NCBI GenBank assembly: GCA_947177165.1
Contig: CAMWTP010000027.1
Coordinates: 1-64,000, forward strand
Direction: 5' to 3'
From: an uncultured Lachnospiraceae bacterium
GTDB taxonomy: Bacteria > Bacillota > Clostridia > Lachnospirales > Lachnospiraceae
Length of the DNA stretch: 64,000 nt
Shown in pieces: positions 8,485-16,300 of this stretch; the first letter of the stretch is position 1; each line of letters starts with the position of its first letter. Position numbers and translations under genes: made by a program. Below the pieces are notes generated by a model. It was not told where the DNA came from, did not search any database, and saw nothing but the letters and a program-made list of their open reading frames with translations.

Positions 8485-9237
8485 CTAACCGTATGTCTCC
8501 ATGAGACTGAGCGGATCGATGTATTTGTCATGTTCTATGATTTGATACCCCAGCTCCTCTTTCCCCGCCTCAATATCAAACAACGCTGTCGTTTTCGTAA
8601 CGCTGTCCCCTTTCTCAACCTTAGGACGAGCTCCATTTCTGTACACAGAAAAATATCCGTTTCCATGGTCAATCATCACGATATATCCCACTTCCGCATC
8701 ACCAGCGATCGAGGAAACCGTGCCGTTTGCCGTCGCAACCACACTCGTACCCTGTGACGCATAAAACACCGCGATTGGATTTCCCTCCAACTCGGTCTCA
8801 TTCTCGCGGTAGGACGCTGTCCCCTTCAGCGGAAAACCAGTGGGAATATAGGTCCGCGCAATCTCTGCCTCCCGCGCCCGTTCCTGCTGTACCTTGCCGT
8901 TTACCGTATCGCTTAGAATCGCAACCTTCTCCTGCAGCTCCTCATTCTCCTTCATTACTTCTTCCTTCTCTGTCAGAAGCGCCTCATTTTGTCTCGCAAG
9001 CTCCTCAGTGCGCATCCTGAGCTCCTCCACACTATTGCCGGAACGATCCAACTCGCCAGCCAGAATAAAGCAGTATGACAGCGCTGCTATGATCAGAAAT
9101 CCAACCGCTGCCATAAAAACTGCAAACACACCCAGACTCATCGAAAAGTGTCTGTCCGTTCCTGCATCCCTGTCTGACACAATCTGTACACTGTAATAAA
9201 CCTTTTTCTTATCTGCTGTCTCTGCACCGTGCTGCAT
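8485..9237 (-). CDS. Membrane-anchored coiled-coil protein with degenerate M23 (LytM-like) domain
   Basis: 250 aa. Cytoplasmic N-terminus, one membrane span (about residues 36-60), a coiled coil (VEELRMRTEELARQNEAL and on to about residue 120), then a LytM-like beta domain with IDHGNGYFSVYRNGARP. The HxxxD and HxH zinc ligands of active M23 peptidases are absent, so it is probably a non-enzymatic binder or activator like EnvC or SpoIIQ-type proteins. ATG 9237 was chosen: GAGGAGG lies 7 bases upstream. A division or sporulation role is inferred, not shown. Confidence 0.8.
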   Translation of the reverse strand: MQHGAETADKKKVYYSVQIVSDRDAGTDRHFSMSLGVFAVFMAAVGFLIIAALSYCFILAGELDRSGNSVEELRMRTEELARQNEALLTEKEEVMKENEELQEKVAILSDTVNGKVQQERAREAEIARTYIPTGFPLKGTASYRENETELEGNPIAVFYASQGTSVVATANGTVSSIAGDAEVGYIVMIDHGNGYFSVYRNGARPKVEKGDSVTKTTALFDIEAGKEELGYQIIEHDKYIDPLSLMETYG

Positions 9238-9375
9238 CACAGACACCTCCTCTGTCACAAGTCATCAATATTCTGCCCGCGTAACCGGAACAACTTCATT
9301 TTATCACATAACCTGAAAAATAAACACCCTTTTCTCAAAGACAATATATGGTTTGCAAAAACCAAACATAATATC

Positions 9376-9404
9376 TTTACTTTTGGCAAATGCTGTGCTA
9401 TTCT
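9376..9404 (+). promoter_or_regulatory. Probable sigma-A promoter of the cold-shock gene
   Basis: TTTACT (9376-9381), 17 bp, TATTCT (9399-9404). Moderate match. It leaves a leader of about 55 nt before the start codon. Confidence 0.45.
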
Positions 9405-9466
9405 ATTAATGCTGCATCGTACATAGTACTGGCAGCGCTTAAATTATTTTGGAGGTTTATATAAAG

Positions 9467-9667
9467 ATGAACAAAGGTACAGTAAAATGGTTTAACAACC
9501 AAAAGGGCTACGGCTTTATCTCTGACGAGGCAGGCAACGATGTCTTCGTACATTACACAGGACTCCTGATGGACGGCTTCAAATCCCTTGACGAAGGCGC
9601 TGACGTAGAGTTCGAGATTGTGAATGGTGAAAAGGGCCCACAGGCTGTGAACGTAACCAAATTATAA
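9467..9667 (+). CDS. cspA: Cold-shock protein, CspA family
   Basis: 66-aa single OB-fold RNA/ssDNA chaperone. RNP1 ([10 protein letters not shown]) and RNP2 (DVFVHYTGL) are intact, beginning [10 protein letters not shown]. It melts mRNA structure and assists translation or transcription antitermination. ATG 9467 follows GGAGG at 11 nt, which is long for this set of genes. A terminator follows directly. Confidence 0.95.
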   Translation: MNKGTVKWFNNQKGYGFISDEAGNDVFVHYTGLLMDGFKSLDEGADVEFEIVNGEKGPQAVNVTKL

Positions 9668-9677
9668 GATTGCTGAC

Positions 9678-9712
9678 AAAAGCTTCGTGACAGACATCAC
9701 GAAGCTTTTCCT
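9678..9712 (+). terminator. Intrinsic terminator after the cold-shock gene
   Basis: AAAAGCTTCGTGA (9678-9690) pairs perfectly with TCACGAAGCTTTT (9697-9709). Symmetric A and T runs may let it work in both directions, also ending the dap-hisA operon from the other side. Confidence 0.88.
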
Positions 9713-9731
9713 GGATATGGCCGAAACCATC

Positions 9732-10520
9732 TCAATTCCTTATTCTTCTAAGCACTTCCCCGAATACAAGATTTCCGCCAAAAATGTCGAGCGCACTCCC
9801 GACTGTCACATGAACCCGGCCGCCGCCGAGCGCTCTCAACAATTCAATATCCTCATAATCATGCACTCCGCCCGCATACGTAACAGCAATCTTACCCGGT
9901 CTGCTGCACCACTCCCCAAGCTGTCTGACAAGTGTCTCTTCAATCCCCTGACTCTTTCCCTCGACATCCACCGCATGAATCAGAAATTCATCACAGTAAT
10001 CCGTCAGTCTGTCAAGCGTGCGCCCGTCTACCTGCTCCTCCGTAAACTTCTGCCAACGGTCTGTCACAATATAATAACTGCCGTTTTTCATCCGGCAGCT
10101 CAAGTCCAGCACCAGATGCTCTTTTCCCACTGCCCTGGAGATTCTGTCCAAATGCTCCATATTGATACGTCCGCCCTGAAACACATAGGAAGTCACAATC
10201 ACATGGGACGCACCCGCTTCGAGATATTCCGCGGCATTGTCTGCATTGACGCCGCCGCCGATCTGCAGCCCGCCGGGATAGGCGGCAAGCGCGCACATCG
10301 CCTGCGCCCTGGTAGCCTCATAATATGGACTTGACACGGGATTGAGGAGAATAATGTGTCCTCCTCTTATCCCATTTTCCCGGTATAATTGTGCATAGTA
10401 CTCCGCATCATTTGCCGCCACAAAATTCTCTTTGGCCTGGTCTCCCTGATCCTCGAGAGAACTTCCGACAATCTGCTTGACCTGCCCGTTATGGATATCT
10501 ATACACGGTCGAAATTCCAT
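9732..10520 (-). CDS. hisA: Phosphoribosylformimino-AICAR-P isomerase, eukaryotic-type HisA
   Basis: Amadori isomerase of histidine synthesis (ProFAR to PRFAR), a (beta/alpha)8 barrel, 262 aa. The sequence follows yeast HIS6 rather than standard bacterial HisA: PCIDIHNGQVKQIVG at the N-terminus, LQIGGGVN, VIVTSYVF, LVLDLSCR, DEFLIHAVDVEG, AVTYAGG and VGSALDIFGG near the end. Start ATG 10520 has GGAGG. It is third in an apparent dapA-dapB-hisA operon (26 bp after dapB), so it may be co-expressed under lysine control. No other his genes are in the window. Confidence 0.88.
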   Translation of the reverse strand: MEFRPCIDIHNGQVKQIVGSSLEDQGDQAKENFVAANDAEYYAQLYRENGIRGGHIILLNPVSSPYYEATRAQAMCALAAYPGGLQIGGGVNADNAAEYLEAGASHVIVTSYVFQGGRINMEHLDRISRAVGKEHLVLDLSCRMKNGSYYIVTDRWQKFTEEQVDGRTLDRLTDYCDEFLIHAVDVEGKSQGIEETLVRQLGEWCSRPGKIAVTYAGGVHDYEDIELLRALGGGRVHVTVGSALDIFGGNLVFGEVLRRIRN

Positions 10521-10546
10521 CGAAACCTCCGCAATAACACTCGTTA

Positions 10547-11299
10547 TTATACTACATCCTTCATGTCATATCTGCCTGCGGGCTTTCCTTTCAAGAACTT
10601 AGCCGCCTGCACTGCGCCCTTCCCAAAAAGTGCCTTGGAGTAAGCCCTGTGCGAGAACGTGATCACCTCGTCCTCTCCAGCAAAGATGACATCGTGATCG
10701 CCCACAATCGTTCCGCCCCTCACTGCACTGATACCGATCTCCTTGTCTGTCCGCTTTGCCCGCACCTGGCTTCTGTCATAGACATACTCATACTCGTTGT
10801 CAAACTCCTCATTGATACTGTCGGCAAGCGCAAGCGCAGTGCCGCTCGGCGCGTCAACCTTCAGATTGTGGTGCTTCTCCACGATTTCGATGTCAAATCC
10901 GGCAGGAACCAGTATCTCTGCTGCCTCCTTCAATATCTTGAGCAGCATATTGATCCCCAGCGACATATTCGCCGACTTGAGCACTGCCACCTTCTTCGAA
11001 GCCTCCTCGACATGTGCAAGCTGCGTCTCGGTAAGACCCGTCGTACAGAGCACACACGGAATCTGCTTCTCCACACAGTAATCAAGAAGCCCGTCAACCG
11101 CCTGCGCAACGCAGAAATCGATCACGACGTCCGCCGCAATGTTACATTCCGCGATACACGGATACACAGGATATGTATTCTTGATATGATCCGACGCATC
11201 CACCCCCGCCACAATCTCGATCCCGGGATCGGACGCTATGATTCCCGTTATCATCTGGCCCATTTTGCCGTTACAGCCATGCATTATTACCTTTGTCAT
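10547..11299 (-). CDS. dapB: 4-hydroxy-tetrahydrodipicolinate reductase
   Basis: Second step of the diaminopimelate/lysine branch, NAD(P)H-dependent. The Rossmann motif is GCNGKMGQMI and the substrate-binding and catalytic region is EKHHNLKVDAPSGTALALAD. Length 250 aa is typical. AAAGGAT lies upstream of ATG 11299. It follows dapA by 75 bp on the same strand. Dipicolinate for spores also derives from this pathway, which fits a sporulating host. Confidence 0.96.
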   Translation of the reverse strand: MTKVIMHGCNGKMGQMITGIIASDPGIEIVAGVDASDHIKNTYPVYPCIAECNIAADVVIDFCVAQAVDGLLDYCVEKQIPCVLCTTGLTETQLAHVEEASKKVAVLKSANMSLGINMLLKILKEAAEILVPAGFDIEIVEKHHNLKVDAPSGTALALADSINEEFDNEYEYVYDRSQVRAKRTDKEIGISAVRGGTIVGDHDVIFAGEDEVITFSHRAYSKALFGKGAVQAAKFLKGKPAGRYDMKDVV

Positions 11300-11374
11300 T
11301 TTTATTCTATCCTTTCACCTTAGGAGCTGTTTCCTCATGAGCTCCTTGTCGTCCGTATACAGCCAATCCCATCC

Positions 11375-12262
11375 TCAAAGAAGACCGTAATTCTTCATCG
11401 CTGCCTCAAGCTTTGCAGCCGTTGCATCCTCCATCTCCGTCAATGGCCGTCTCAGTGTTCCTGCCTCCAGTCCCATCAGGTTCATCGCCTTCTTGACTGG
11501 AATCGGATTGACCTCGCTGAACAGCGCTGTGATCAGCTCAATCGCTTCAAGCTGAAGTCTCGCACTCTCCTCAATCTCTCCGGCAAAATATTTTGCGCAG
11601 ATATCATGCGTCTGCTGCGGTGCAATGTTGGACAGAACAGAGATGACACCTTTTGCGCCCAGCGACAAGAATGGTACGATCTGATTGTCATTTCCAGAGT
11701 AGACATCCACTTTTCCCTTTGCAAGTGCCATCAGCTTCGCATACTGGATAAAGTTGTCCGTCGCATCCTTCACTCCCACAATGTTCGGTTCCTCCTCGCA
11801 AAGGGAGACGATCGTCTCGGGAAGGATATTCACACCGCCGGTTCTCCCCGGAATATTATACAGAATAATAGGAATATGAACTGCCTGTGCAATCAGTTTA
11901 AAATGCTCCTTCAATCCCTTCTGTGTCGCTTTATTGTAATAAGGCGTAACCACGAGCAGCCCGTCTGCGCCCGCCTTCTCTGCCTCCTGTGACAGATAGA
12001 CCGCGGTCTGCGTGCAGTTTGATCCTGTTCCCGCAATCACAGGGATTCTCTTGTTCACCTGCTTTACACAGAAACGAATGCAATCCAGATGCTCCTCATG
12101 TGAGAGCGTTGAGGCCTCACCTGTCGTCCCGCACACAATGATCGCATCCGTGCTGTTTGCAATCTGGAACTCGATCAGCTTTGCAAATGCATCAAAATTC
12201 ACTTCCCCGTCTGGTTTCATCGGTGTGACAATCGCAACACCTGCTCCTTTGAATATAGACAT
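11375..12262 (-). CDS. dapA: 4-hydroxy-tetrahydrodipicolinate synthase
   Basis: Condenses pyruvate with aspartate semialdehyde, the first committed step to DAP and lysine. The Schiff-base lysine lies in IVGVKDATDN, the catalytic Tyr in LYNIPGRTG, and the N-terminal GTTGEASTLS loop is present. 295 aa from ATG 12262, set by AAGGAGG. Expression is gated by the lysine riboswitch and terminator upstream. First gene of dapA-dapB-hisA. Confidence 0.96.
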   Translation of the reverse strand: MSIFKGAGVAIVTPMKPDGEVNFDAFAKLIEFQIANSTDAIIVCGTTGEASTLSHEEHLDCIRFCVKQVNKRIPVIAGTGSNCTQTAVYLSQEAEKAGADGLLVVTPYYNKATQKGLKEHFKLIAQAVHIPIILYNIPGRTGGVNILPETIVSLCEEEPNIVGVKDATDNFIQYAKLMALAKGKVDVYSGNDNQIVPFLSLGAKGVISVLSNIAPQQTHDICAKYFAGEIEESARLQLEAIELITALFSEVNPIPVKKAMNLMGLEAGTLRRPLTEMEDATAAKLEAAMKNYGLL

Positions 12263-12301
12263 ACCGTAATCCTCCTTAAAAATTAATCTACGCATGATAC
12301 T

Positions 12302-12337
12302 AAAAAAAAACCGATCATCTACTCAATAGACAGTCGG
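12302..12337 (-). terminator. Riboswitch-controlled terminator before dapA
   Basis: Read on the minus strand, CCGACTGTCTA folds with TAGATGATCGG (12337-12311), followed by nine T residues. It sits between the lysine aptamer and the dapA ribosome binding site, the position expected for the expression platform. Confidence 0.85.
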
Positions 12338-12395
12338 CTTTATCATATCCTTAATATACACCCTTCCCGGCATCCCCCCGGATCTGGCTGAAAAT

Positions 12396-12563
12396 GATAG
12401 CTCTCCATCTGTTGATGACAGTCATGCGGCTCTTAACCGCATGCCCAAGCGTCAGCCCTCAGGAGGCTTCCACTTTCGGCGTATTTTCCTTTCCTTTTTA
12501 CGTTAACAATGCCTGACACCTGAATAAAAAGTACTGATAAAAAACGCAACCTCTATCTAATCT
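12396..12563 (-). promoter_or_regulatory. Lysine riboswitch (L-box) aptamer
   Basis: Minus-strand leader with L-box landmarks in order: GATAGAGGTTGCG at the 5' end, ATCAGTA shortly after, CGCCGAAAGTGG, a GCATGCGGTTAAGAGCCGCATG hairpin region followed by GACTGTCATC, and the closing GGAGAGCTATC that pairs with the 5' GATAG stem. Binding of lysine should favour the downstream terminator and shut off dapA-dapB-hisA. Recognised by consensus; a covariance-model scan would confirm it. Confidence 0.88.
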
Positions 12564-12586
12564 TTCAATTTTCTTTTATGCTCTCT

Positions 12587-12615
12587 ATTATATATCGTAC
12601 CATACAACCTGTCAA
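12587..12615 (-). promoter_or_regulatory. Sigma-A promoter of the lysine riboswitch operon
   Basis: Perfect consensus on the minus strand: TTGACA (12615-12610), 17 bp, TATAAT (12592-12587). Transcription should start about 15 nt before the aptamer. Confidence 0.9.
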
Positions 12616-12624
12616 CCAGTAAAT

Positions 12625-12654
12625 CGCAGAGAAGCTGCATGCGGCTCCTCTGCG
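12625..12654 (-). terminator. Terminator-like hairpin after cobO
   Basis: CGCAGAGAAGC (12625-12635) pairs with GCTCCTCTGCG (12644-12654). Only a weak U-tract follows in the cobO direction. It lies just before the dap promoter. Confidence 0.6.
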
Positions 12655-12660
12655 GATCGG

Positions 12661-13152
12661 CTAATATATCCTATAGTTAACTGACTCAATCTTAATAATC
12701 TCGTCTGCAAGCTGGCATACATCATCATTGAGCTGTTTTCCTGTCAGAATGATGTCCACATCCTCAGATCCTGCCTCAAGAATATGCCTCAAGTCGTCTA
12801 TTGTGATAATGCCGTTATCAATCAGGCCAAGTACCTCATCCAGAATCAGCAATCCGCATTCCCCGGTTGTGAGAACCTTTTTGGCAAAATTGAGCCCGTT
12901 TTTGATATTGCAGATCTCGTCCTGTTTGCGCTCATCAGAAAGCTGCGCAAATTCCTCCTCACTCTTTTCAAAGCGGAAAATCTTGATCTCCGGTTCCAGC
13001 CTTTTCAAAAATTCCTCATTCTGGCATCCCTTCAGGAAATTGATCATCACCACATCCCTGCCCGCACTTGCAACCTGAATCGCCCTTCCAAGCGCTGCGG
13101 CAGATTTACCGTGCCCCTCGCCACTGTACACCTGTACGAATCCTTTTTCCAT
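12661..13152 (-). CDS. cobO: Corrinoid adenosyltransferase (CobO/BtuR family)
   Basis: Transfers the adenosyl group of ATP to cobalt(I) corrinoids to make adenosylcobalamin or adenosylcobinamide. 163 aa, with the family P-loop GEGHGKSAAALGRA and a Walker B-like LLILDEVLGLID. The family typically forms dimers. No cobalamin riboswitch is seen in the 180 bp upstream, and no other corrinoid gene is adjacent, so it may serve salvage. Start ATG 13152 has AAGG at 9 nt. Confidence 0.88.
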   Translation of the reverse strand: MEKGFVQVYSGEGHGKSAAALGRAIQVASAGRDVVMINFLKGCQNEEFLKRLEPEIKIFRFEKSEEEFAQLSDERKQDEICNIKNGLNFAKKVLTTGECGLLILDEVLGLIDNGIITIDDLRHILEAGSEDVDIILTGKQLNDDVCQLADEIIKIESVNYRIY

Positions 13153-13334
13153 AGATTTATACCTTATGCCCTTTCCCTATAACTGCCAGCCTGGTGCAGT
13201 TATGACTAATCCATCGCAACAGTCTGAACATCCTCACTGTCATCAATTATCACTGCGAACATGATAGCATACCGTATAAGATTTTGCAACTTTGAATTCA
13301 TATTTATATCAGTTTTATACTATGTCTGACGTCT

Positions 13335-14009
13335 TTACAGCTCTTCTTCATCCTCCTCAGGAAGCTCGAGCTTGCTGACAGAGACCTCGTAGGCAATCCG
13401 CTTTTCCAGCTCATCATCAGAAAGCTTTTTCATATACTCTCTCGACTGGATGCGCCCCCACACCAGACAGCGTTCCCCAACCTCAAAATTGGAGGCGTAG
13501 CGGGCATTTCTTCCCCAGCAGATACACGGAATGTAATCCGACTTGCCATACGGACGGTTGACCGCCAGCAGCAAATCCGCAATCTCACGTCCCAGAGGAG
13601 TCTTTCTGTATACAGGTTCCTTGCACACATAGCCGTCAAGAAAGATCTGGTTCGTCTTGATGTTCTCGCTGATCTCCTCCACAAATTCAATCTCCCTCGC
13701 AAACACAGAGAGAACCAGCTTGTTTTTGTGCTCCTCATGCCTGTTGTAAGAGCGGAACTGACCGTTCACCACTACCATCATGCCCCTATAGTCCCCGCTT
13801 ACATCGAGCAGTCTCTCAGAAATCATCACTGGTATAATATCCATGGACTCAGACAACCTCGCCACCTGAATGTCAACCATATAGAAACCCTCTCCAAAGA
13901 TTTCATGACTGAACGAGAACTCGCTCACGATTTCTCCCATAACTGTCACCTGATTGTTCTCGATAACCTGCTCATGATACCCATTTTTTGTCTTTAATGT
14001 TTCTTGCAT
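13335..14009 (-). CDS. Single-stranded DNA-binding (OB-fold) protein, atypical
   Basis: 224 aa with two stretches that read as OB-folds: residues about 15-110 (VTVMGEIVSEF) and about 115-205 (NQIFLDGYVCKEPVYRKTPLGREIADLLLAVNR, the SSB-like part), then an acidic tail (LPEEDEEEL) lacking the canonical SSB tip. It is annotated as SSB or primosomal PriB-like in related Clostridia; it is probably not the replicative ssb beside rpsF/rpsR. ATG 14009 was preferred over 14018 for its spacing from GGGAG. Confidence 0.75.
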   Translation of the reverse strand: MQETLKTKNGYHEQVIENNQVTVMGEIVSEFSFSHEIFGEGFYMVDIQVARLSESMDIIPVMISERLLDVSGDYRGMMVVVNGQFRSYNRHEEHKNKLVLSVFAREIEFVEEISENIKTNQIFLDGYVCKEPVYRKTPLGREIADLLLAVNRPYGKSDYIPCICWGRNARYASNFEVGERCLVWGRIQSREYMKKLSDDELEKRIAYEVSVSKLELPEEDEEEL

Positions 14010-14194
14010 TCTCTTCATTCTCCCTTCGTTCTTGTAGTTAAATCATATGCTACTTTATACGGGAAATAAAGCTTGAAATATCGCAGAAAAACCACATATC
14101 TGCTACATTTCGACACCAATCGACACCATGTGCCAGGTATCGGTATCCAAATAAGCCGCTTTTTGAAAAATGCCGTAGAAATGTTTTTTTAACA

Positions 14195-14223
14195 TTGCAA
14201 AAAGTACGCCCAGGTGCTATACT
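14195..14223 (+). promoter_or_regulatory. Sigma-A promoter of typA
   Basis: TTGCAA (14195-14200), 17 bp, TATACT (14218-14223) with TG one base before the hexamer (extended -10). The predicted start near 14230 gives an unusually long leader of about 180 nt. Confidence 0.8.
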
Positions 14224-14251
14224 ATTTTGGCATATTTGAGGAGAGTATATA

Positions 14252-14337
14252 GTGTGAAAAATACTTCTAACGCAGTAAAAAACACTGCCCAAGAAGTATT
14301 AAATTTCACACAGAAAAACGCAAAGAACGGCGTTTTT
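14252..14337 (+). promoter_or_regulatory. Structured typA leader with terminator-like hairpin and leader reading frame
   Basis: GTGAAAAATACTTCT pairs with AGAAGTATTAAATTTCAC (14252-14307), with an inner GCAGT/ACTGC stem. AAAAACGC then pairs with GCGTTTTT (14312-14336) and the following bases are T-rich, like an attenuator. A GTG codon at 14254 with GAGGAGAG upstream opens a frame that runs through both hairpins and joins typA in frame. It could encode a leader peptide, a 52-residue N-terminal extension, or be incidental. Confidence 0.55.
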
Positions 14338-14409
14338 CATTTCTATTTGAGCCGCCCAAGGCGGCATGCCCAATGCGGCATGGAAGATTATTATGGAGGA
14401 TTTATTGAT

Positions 14410-16239
14410 ATGATACAGAAAAGAGAAGATGTCCGAAATGTAGCCATTATCGCTCATGTAGACCATGGCAAGACGACACTCGTGGACGAGCTGTTAAAAC
14501 AGAGCGGCGTGTTCCGCGAGAACCAGGAAGTCGCCGAGCGCGTCATGGATTCCAACGATATTGAGCGCGAGCGCGGCATCACGATATTATCAAAAAATAC
14601 AGCTGTTATGTATAAAAATACCAAGATCAACATTATCGATACGCCGGGCCATGCCGACTTTGGCGGAGAGGTGGAGCGCGTCCTAAAGATGGTAAACGGT
14701 GTTATCCTTGTCGTCGACGCGTTTGAGGGTGCCATGCCGCAGACAAAATTTGTGCTCAGAAAAGCGCTTGAGCTCAAGCTTCCCGTTATTGTCTGCATCA
14801 ACAAGATTGACCGGCCGGAGGCACGGCCCTCCGAGGTTGTCGAAGAGGTTCTGGAACTGTTTCTGGAGCTTGACGCGGACGATTCCCAGCTTGACTGCCC
14901 CTTCGTGTACGCCTCCGCCAAAACGGGCGTCGCGTCGCTGGAGGAAGACGGCAACGGCGTTGACATGACACCGCTGTTTGAGACGATTCTTGACTATATC
15001 CCGGCACCGGAAGGCGATCCCGAAGCAGGCACACAGGTATTGATCAGCACCATCGACTACAATGAGTATGTCGGACGTATCGGCGTGGGCAAGGTTGACA
15101 ACGGCACCATCGCTGTCAATCAGGAGGTGATCATCTGCAACCACCATGAACCGGACAAGCAGAAAAAAGTGAAAGTCAGCAAGCTCTATGAGTTTGACGG
15201 CCTGAACAAAGTGGACGTCAAAGAAGCCGGAATCGGCTCGATCGTCGCAATCTCCGGCATCGCAGATATCCATATCGGCGACACGCTCTGCGCTGCCGAC
15301 AACGTAGTTCCCATTCCTTTCCAGAAAATCAGCGAGCCCACAATCGCCATGCAGTTTATCGTAAACGACTCGCCGCTCGCCGGACAGGAGGGAAAATACG
15401 TCACCAGCCGTCATCTGCGCGACAGGCTTTTCCGGGAGCTCAACACGGACGTATCGCTGCGCGTCGAAGAGACAGAGAGCGCAGATTCTTTCAAGGTCTC
15501 CGGGCGCGGCGAGCTGCATCTCTCTGTATTGATTGAAAATATGCGCCGCGAAGGATTTGAGTTTGCTGTCAGCAAAGCAGAAGTATTGTATAAGACAGAC
15601 GAAAACGGCAAAAAGCTGGAACCGATGGAGCTCGCCTACGTGGACGTTCCCGAGGAATTCTCCGGCTCTGTCATTGAGAAGCTCAGCCAGAGAAAAGGCG
15701 AGCTGCAGAATATGGGCAAGGCAAGCGGCGGATACGCCCGTCTGGAATTCTCTATCCCGTCACGCGGCCTGATCGGATACCGCGGCGAGTTCATGACAGA
15801 CACGAAAGGCAACGGCATCCTGAATACAATCTTTGACGGCTATGGACCTTACAAGGGCGATATCCAGTACCGCAAACAAGGTTCCCTGATCGCATTTGAG
15901 GCAGGTGAGGCAATCACTTATGGTCTGTACAATGCGCAGGAGCGCGGCACTCTGTTCATCGGTCCTGGCGAAAAAGTCTACTCCGGCATGGTTGTCGGCC
16001 AGAATGGAAAGGGCGAAGATATCGAGCTCAATGTGTGCAAGAAAAAACAGTTAACCAACACACGTTCTTCCAGTGCTGACGAGGCTTTGCGGCTGACTCC
16101 GCCCAAGATTTTAAGTCTGGAACAGGCACTTGACTTCATCGATACAGACGAGCTTCTTGAGGTGACACCCGAGAATCTCCGCATCCGCAAAAAGATTCTG
16201 GATCCTACTCTCAGAAAGAGAGCCGGCATGAAAAAATAG
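14410..16239 (+). CDS. typA: Ribosome-associated GTPase TypA/BipA
   Basis: Translational GTPase of the EF-G group that assists 50S assembly, often important in cold or stress. G1 AIIAHVDHGKTT, G3 DTPGHADFGGEVERV and G4 CINKIDRPEAR are intact, followed by domains II, III and V and the BipA-specific C-terminal domain (PRGLIGYRGEFMTD-type region). 609 aa from ATG 14410 (GGAGG at 11-12 nt), the usual size. Codon choice is GC-rich compared with neighbours, typical of highly expressed genes. A longer in-frame N-terminus from GTG 14254 is possible. Confidence 0.96.
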   Translation: MIQKREDVRNVAIIAHVDHGKTTLVDELLKQSGVFRENQEVAERVMDSNDIERERGITILSKNTAVMYKNTKINIIDTPGHADFGGEVERVLKMVNGVILVVDAFEGAMPQTKFVLRKALELKLPVIVCINKIDRPEARPSEVVEEVLELFLELDADDSQLDCPFVYASAKTGVASLEEDGNGVDMTPLFETILDYIPAPEGDPEAGTQVLISTIDYNEYVGRIGVGKVDNGTIAVNQEVIICNHHEPDKQKKVKVSKLYEFDGLNKVDVKEAGIGSIVAISGIADIHIGDTLCAADNVVPIPFQKISEPTIAMQFIVNDSPLAGQEGKYVTSRHLRDRLFRELNTDVSLRVEETESADSFKVSGRGELHLSVLIENMRREGFEFAVSKAEVLYKTDENGKKLEPMELAYVDVPEEFSGSVIEKLSQRKGELQNMGKASGGYARLEFSIPSRGLIGYRGEFMTDTKGNGILNTIFDGYGPYKGDIQYRKQGSLIAFEAGEAITYGLYNAQERGTLFIGPGEKVYSGMVVGQNGKGEDIELNVCKKKQLTNTRSSSADEALRLTPPKILSLEQALDFIDTDELLEVTPENLRIRKKILDPTLRKRAGMKK

Positions 16240-16249
16240 CAGCTGTAAC

Positions 16250-16275
16250 ACAACAAAAAACCCCTGCATATACTA
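16250..16275 (+). promoter_or_regulatory. Candidate sigma-K promoter of the split sleC gene
   Basis: AC (16250-16251), 15 bp, CATATACTA (16267-16275) fits the mother-cell sigma-K pattern AC-N14..16-CATAnnnTA recalled from Bacillus. The -10 element lies in the 5' arm of the typA terminator. The transcript would begin after that arm, so the hairpin would be absent from sleC mRNA. Confidence 0.5.
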
Positions 16276-16300
16276 TAAAAAACATATGCAGGGGATTTTT
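16261..16300 (+). terminator. Intrinsic terminator of typA overlapping the sleC ribosome binding site
   Basis: CCCCTGCATAT (16261-16271) pairs with ATATGCAGGGG (16284-16294), then ATTTTT. The 3' arm contains the GCAGGGGA ribosome binding site of the next gene. Confidence 0.88.

Noticed and set aside
12396..12563. T-box leader upstream of dapA
   Set aside because: No T-box GGTGG antiterminator bulge; the GATAGAGG, GACTGTCA and GGAGAGCTATC landmarks fit a lysine riboswitch.
14683..15519. 278-codon minus-strand frame within typA
   Set aside because: Antisense to the conserved GTPase domains and composed of atypical residues; no start signals.
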